Assembly: GCA_041583135.1 (NCBI GenBank)
Contig: JBFHGJ010000059.1
Span: forward strand, 1-34,807
Length of the DNA: 34,807 bases
Direction: 5' to 3'
DNA from: JABSOG01 sp041583135
GTDB taxonomy: Bacteria > Pseudomonadota > Gammaproteobacteria > Enterobacterales > Alteromonadaceae
Shown: one piece after another, positions 32,507 to 34,807 of the stretch
Layout: every line of letters starts with the position of its first letter
Numbering within the stretch: position 1 is the stretch's first letter
Made by a program: the position numbers and the translations under genes
The notes under the pieces: model-generated
What the model was told of the DNA's origin: nothing
The model's input: only the letters and a program-made list of their open reading frames with translations
Database searches by the model: none

Positions 32507-32544
32507 TGGGTATTGCGCTTATTATTGTTATTTCGCAATACCCA
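32507..32544. repeat. Perfect 11-bp inverted repeat upstream of the protease gene
   Basis: TGGGTATTGCG (32507-32517) and CGCAATACCCA (32534-32544) surround a 16-base AT-rich loop. It lies 81 bp upstream of the protease start. There is no T run, so it is more likely an operator or a leader hairpin than a terminator. Confidence 0.45.
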
Positions 32545-32865
32545 TAACAAGGTGATAACGATGATGAATAAAAGGTTAACCAACTTGCATAAAACACCAT
32601 AAAGGTCGGCTAAATTTAAATCAACCGAAGGGGTTATAGCCAAAGGTTATTGACCGACCAATCAGTTTCTATCGGCCGACACGAGGTTCTTGTCACTTTT
32701 TGCTTAGGTTTTATTTAAAATTCAATAAGTTGCCAATAGCCCTCAGGCTGAGCAAAACTTCACCAATTGGGTTTGGCAAAATCTCTTTACAGATACAGTT
32801 TGATACACGACTGCAAATCGGCGTTGTTCTTAAAGGATTTTCTCATCCCTTACCTTTGTACATTT

Positions 32866-32894
32866 GGACATATTTTAACCAAAAAAATATGTCC
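32866..32894. repeat. Perfect 11-bp inverted repeat upstream of the RimK-like gene
   Basis: GGACATATTTT (32866-32876) and AAAATATGTCC (32884-32894) surround a 7-base loop. A related TGTCCATATT follows within 10 bp. No T run follows the second arm on the plus strand. It lies 184 bp upstream of the RimK-like start and may be an operator. Confidence 0.45.
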
Positions 32895-33078
32895 GATTGC
32901 TGTCCATATTCTCCCCTTCAGTTGCCAGTTTTCACCTCGATTGTCGATAAAAAATATTAATCGGCTGTAACAATAAATGTGTTTGCGCCGCGCTTAAAGA
33001 GAGCGTAAAAACAGCAAAAAACGGTGAGCAAACCAGATCACCAATTATTCATTCACAACCTGAGCGCACAGATCATAC

Positions 33079-34530
33079 ATGCACAATACTTTGTATATCG
33101 TTGACGACAACATGCCGGTACCCGAACTGCCTAGCAATGTCATTACCTTTGAAACCTATTTACGAGAGTACCCCAAAGCCAATGAGGGTCGTATTCGGGT
33201 GATCAATTTATGCGATACCACACGTTATCTCAGCCAAGGTTATTATTGCTCTTTGCTTGGCGCGGCGCGCAACCATGAAGTCTTGCCGACGGTGCATCTG
33301 ATCAACAGCCTAAGAGACAGCGCCAACCTTGGTATCTGGCTGCCGATCGACAAGGTTGATACTGCTGAATTTGCCGACAAACCAAAACGTGAGATCATCA
33401 TCTGTTTGGGTCAAAGCGACCAAGCCGCCTTTGCCAAAGTGGCGCAGATCATCTTTGAACGCTACAGCGCACCGCTGCTGAGCGCAACATTATCACTTGA
33501 AGCCGATGGCTTGCTGATCCAACTCAATCGCATCGGCGTAGCTGAACTAAGCGCCGAACAAGCGGCATTTTTCTGGTCGGTGATAGAGCAATCGGTGACC
33601 TTTCGCTGGCACAAAAAATCTTCAAAGAAAAAGTTCCGCTGGGATATGGCGCTGCTGGTTGACCCACAAGAAGCATCGCCGCCAAGCAATAAGTCAGCCA
33701 TTAGCCGTTTTGTCAAAGCAGGTGCCAAGCTCGGCATTAATGTCGAGGTATTGACCGCTGCGCAAATGCAACATGTCAATCAATATGACGCGGTGTTTAT
33801 TAGAGAAACCACCTCCATCAACCATCACACCTACCGCTTTGCCTGTGACGCCGAAAAACACGGCGTAGTGGTGATGGACGACCCCGATTCGATATTGCGC
33901 TGCTGCAATAAGGTATTTTTGCACGACGCCTTTTCCTATCAGAATGTGCCGAGCCTAAAAACCTTATTTATCTCCAAAGCCGATAGCCAGAGCGTCGAAC
34001 TCCTAGAAACCGAACTGAACTACCCGATGGTATTGAAGTTACCGGAAGGCTCATTTTCAAAAGGCGTGTTCAAAGTGGCCGACCGACCGACCCTTATCGA
34101 GCGGCTGGAGTCATTATTCGTTGATTCGGCATTGGTGCTGGCCCAGCGTTACCTATACACAGAGTTCGATTGGCGAATAGGCGTACTCAATGGCCGCGCC
34201 CTATATGCCTGCCGTTACTACATGGCCCGCAATCACTGGCAAATATACAATCACAAACAAAATCGCACCTTCAGTGGCGACTTTGATACTCTCCCTACCT
34301 TCGAAGTGCCAAAGATAGTTTTGGAAGCGGCACTCAAGAGCGCGGCGGTAGTCGGTAATGGGTTATATGGAGTCGATATTAAAGTGGCCGACAACAAAGC
34401 CTATGTAATTGAGGTAAATGACAACCCCAATATCGACCATGGTATTGAAGACAACTATTTGGGCGAAGAACTGTATATGCAGATCATGTCGGAGTTCTTG
34501 CGCCGTTTAGAGCAGCGCGGCTCACAATGA
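33079..34530 (+). CDS. RimK-like ATP-grasp ligase with RLAN N-terminal domain
   Basis: A 483-residue two-part protein. The N-terminal region (about 1-150) matches the RimK-like ATP-grasp N-terminal (RLAN) type. From about 190 on it is an ATP-grasp ligase: MVVMDDPDSILRCCNKVFLHDAF, YPMVLKLPEGSFSKGVFKV (nucleotide-binding lysines), and Mg-binding GVDIKVADNKAYVIEVNDNPNID near the end. RimK-type enzymes add amino acids, often glutamate, to an acceptor carboxylate. It is longer than E. coli RimK (300 residues) because of the N-terminal domain. The stop overlaps the start of a GNAT gene by 4 bp (ATGA), so the two are coupled. The substrate is unknown. Confidence 0.9.
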   Translation: MHNTLYIVDDNMPVPELPSNVITFETYLREYPKANEGRIRVINLCDTTRYLSQGYYCSLLGAARNHEVLPTVHLINSLRDSANLGIWLPIDKVDTAEFADKPKREIIICLGQSDQAAFAKVAQIIFERYSAPLLSATLSLEADGLLIQLNRIGVAELSAEQAAFFWSVIEQSVTFRWHKKSSKKKFRWDMALLVDPQEASPPSNKSAISRFVKAGAKLGINVEVLTAAQMQHVNQYDAVFIRETTSINHHTYRFACDAEKHGVVVMDDPDSILRCCNKVFLHDAFSYQNVPSLKTLFISKADSQSVELLETELNYPMVLKLPEGSFSKGVFKVADRPTLIERLESLFVDSALVLAQRYLYTEFDWRIGVLNGRALYACRYYMARNHWQIYNHKQNRTFSGDFDTLPTFEVPKIVLEAALKSAAVVGNGLYGVDIKVADNKAYVIEVNDNPNIDHGIEDNYLGEELYMQIMSEFLRRLEQRGSQ

Positions 34531-34807
34531 TACCGCAACTGCACAAAGCCGATATCGCTAACCTAGAAACCTTAATGGCGCTTGAAAACGCTTGCTTTGA
34601 TTCAGAGCGGATAAGCCCAAGGCAAATGCGCTATCTGCTCACCAAAGCAAAGGCCTGTACTTGGCTGCTCAGTGTCGATGGCGTTGCTGCGGCTTACGCC
34701 ATGTATTTATTGCCAACACTCCCTCGTCCGGCACGCTTATACTCTTTGGCGGTTTCACCAAAACACCAAGGCCAAGGTTTGGCGCTCAAGTTATTGAGCA
34801 CCACGAG
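34527..34807 (+). CDS. GNAT-family N-acetyltransferase (3' end beyond window)
   Basis: The first 93 codons of a GNAT protein. IPQLHKADIANLETLMALENACFDSERI is the usual N-terminal region, YSLAVSPKHQGQGLALKLL contains the acetyl-CoA-binding Q/R-x-x-G-x-G/A-type loop, and the chain then leaves the window. The ATG overlaps the RimK-like stop. In many gammaproteobacteria an RLAN-RimK gene is followed by a GNAT/peptidase-C39-like fusion, so the missing part may contain a C39-like domain; this cannot be checked here. Confidence 0.9.
   Translation, partial: MIPQLHKADIANLETLMALENACFDSERISPRQMRYLLTKAKACTWLLSVDGVAAAYAMYLLPTLPRPARLYSLAVSPKHQGQGLALKLLSTT

Larger units (their letters stand above)
32427..33078. 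other. Divergent intergenic region without a supported gene
   Basis: 652 bp of AT-rich DNA between the protease gene (minus) and the RimK-like gene (plus). Short overlapping frames occur (for example 32700-32960 plus) but have no ribosome site or family resemblance. The main visible structures are two perfect inverted repeats, listed separately. It must hold both promoters. Confidence 0.5.

Noticed and set aside
32427..32600. Longer N-terminus for the astacin protease
   Set aside because: The extra 58 residues precede a perfect signal peptide and have no ribosome site; GAAGG supports the ATG at 32426.
32700..32960. Small plus-strand genes upstream of the RimK-like gene
   Set aside because: Two overlapping frames in AT-rich spacer have no ribosome site or recognisable domain and contain the inverted repeat.

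Overview
The window reads as chromosome of a marine-type gammaproteobacterium. YdiJ, MiaE, PepE, class II DAHP synthase, the MoxR/DUF58/TgpA operon and the RimK-like/GNAT pair together suggest Alteromonadales or a neighbouring order. The genus cannot be fixed from sequence alone. I saw no rRNA, tRNA, CRISPR array or complete insertion sequence. Most of the window is dense, ordinary chromosomal coding.

Left third (1-13338, all minus strand, transcribed right to left). This is one tightly packed run of twelve genes with gaps of 2-50 bp and one 4-bp overlap. It begins with a complete Ebo-type 'metabolite traffic' set: eboD (here fused to an N-terminal VTT/DedA-like membrane domain), eboC (UbiA-like), eboA, eboB (TatD-like), eboE and eboF (alkaline-phosphatase superfamily). 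It continues without a break into six genes I cannot assign to a named pathway: an exported protein with one CxxCH haem motif, a 781-residue protein resembling the N-terminal part of the violacein enzyme VioB but lacking a ferritin-like half, a beta-propeller, an NTF2-like protein, a Cys-rich lipoprotein, and a second VioB-N-like paralogue cut by the window edge. Ebo genes serve scytonemin precursor export in cyanobacteria, and VioB relatives couple indole-type precursors. The combination therefore suggests an undescribed small-molecule system in which the product or precursor is made in the cytoplasm, moved, and finished in the periplasm. This is the most interesting part of the window.

Middle (13354-19955). 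A 389-bp intergenic region upstream of eboD carries repeated GGGTAAAA-type boxes and a terminator belonging to the next gene. Then come a lipoprotein, a TerB-like protein, the large FAD/Fe-S dehydrogenase YdiJ and a class II DAHP synthase, the entry enzyme of the shikimate pathway. A 356-bp divergent intergenic region with two palindromes follows.

Right (19956-34807). Plus strand: a coiled-coil/Sel1 protein, a stand-alone receiver domain, the MoxR-DUF58-TgpA (transglutaminase) operon and PepE. A short repeat-bearing spacer follows. Then come MiaE (-), a YIP1 membrane protein (+), a low-molecular-weight phosphotyrosine phosphatase (-), a periplasmic metallophosphoesterase (-), an unusually long 2-hydroxyacid-dehydrogenase-like protein (-) and a secreted astacin metalloprotease (-). 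The window ends with a RimK-like ATP-grasp ligase translationally coupled to a GNAT acetyltransferase that runs off the edge.

Family assignments were made by reading motifs and from remembered family sequences. No database search or alignment was run.
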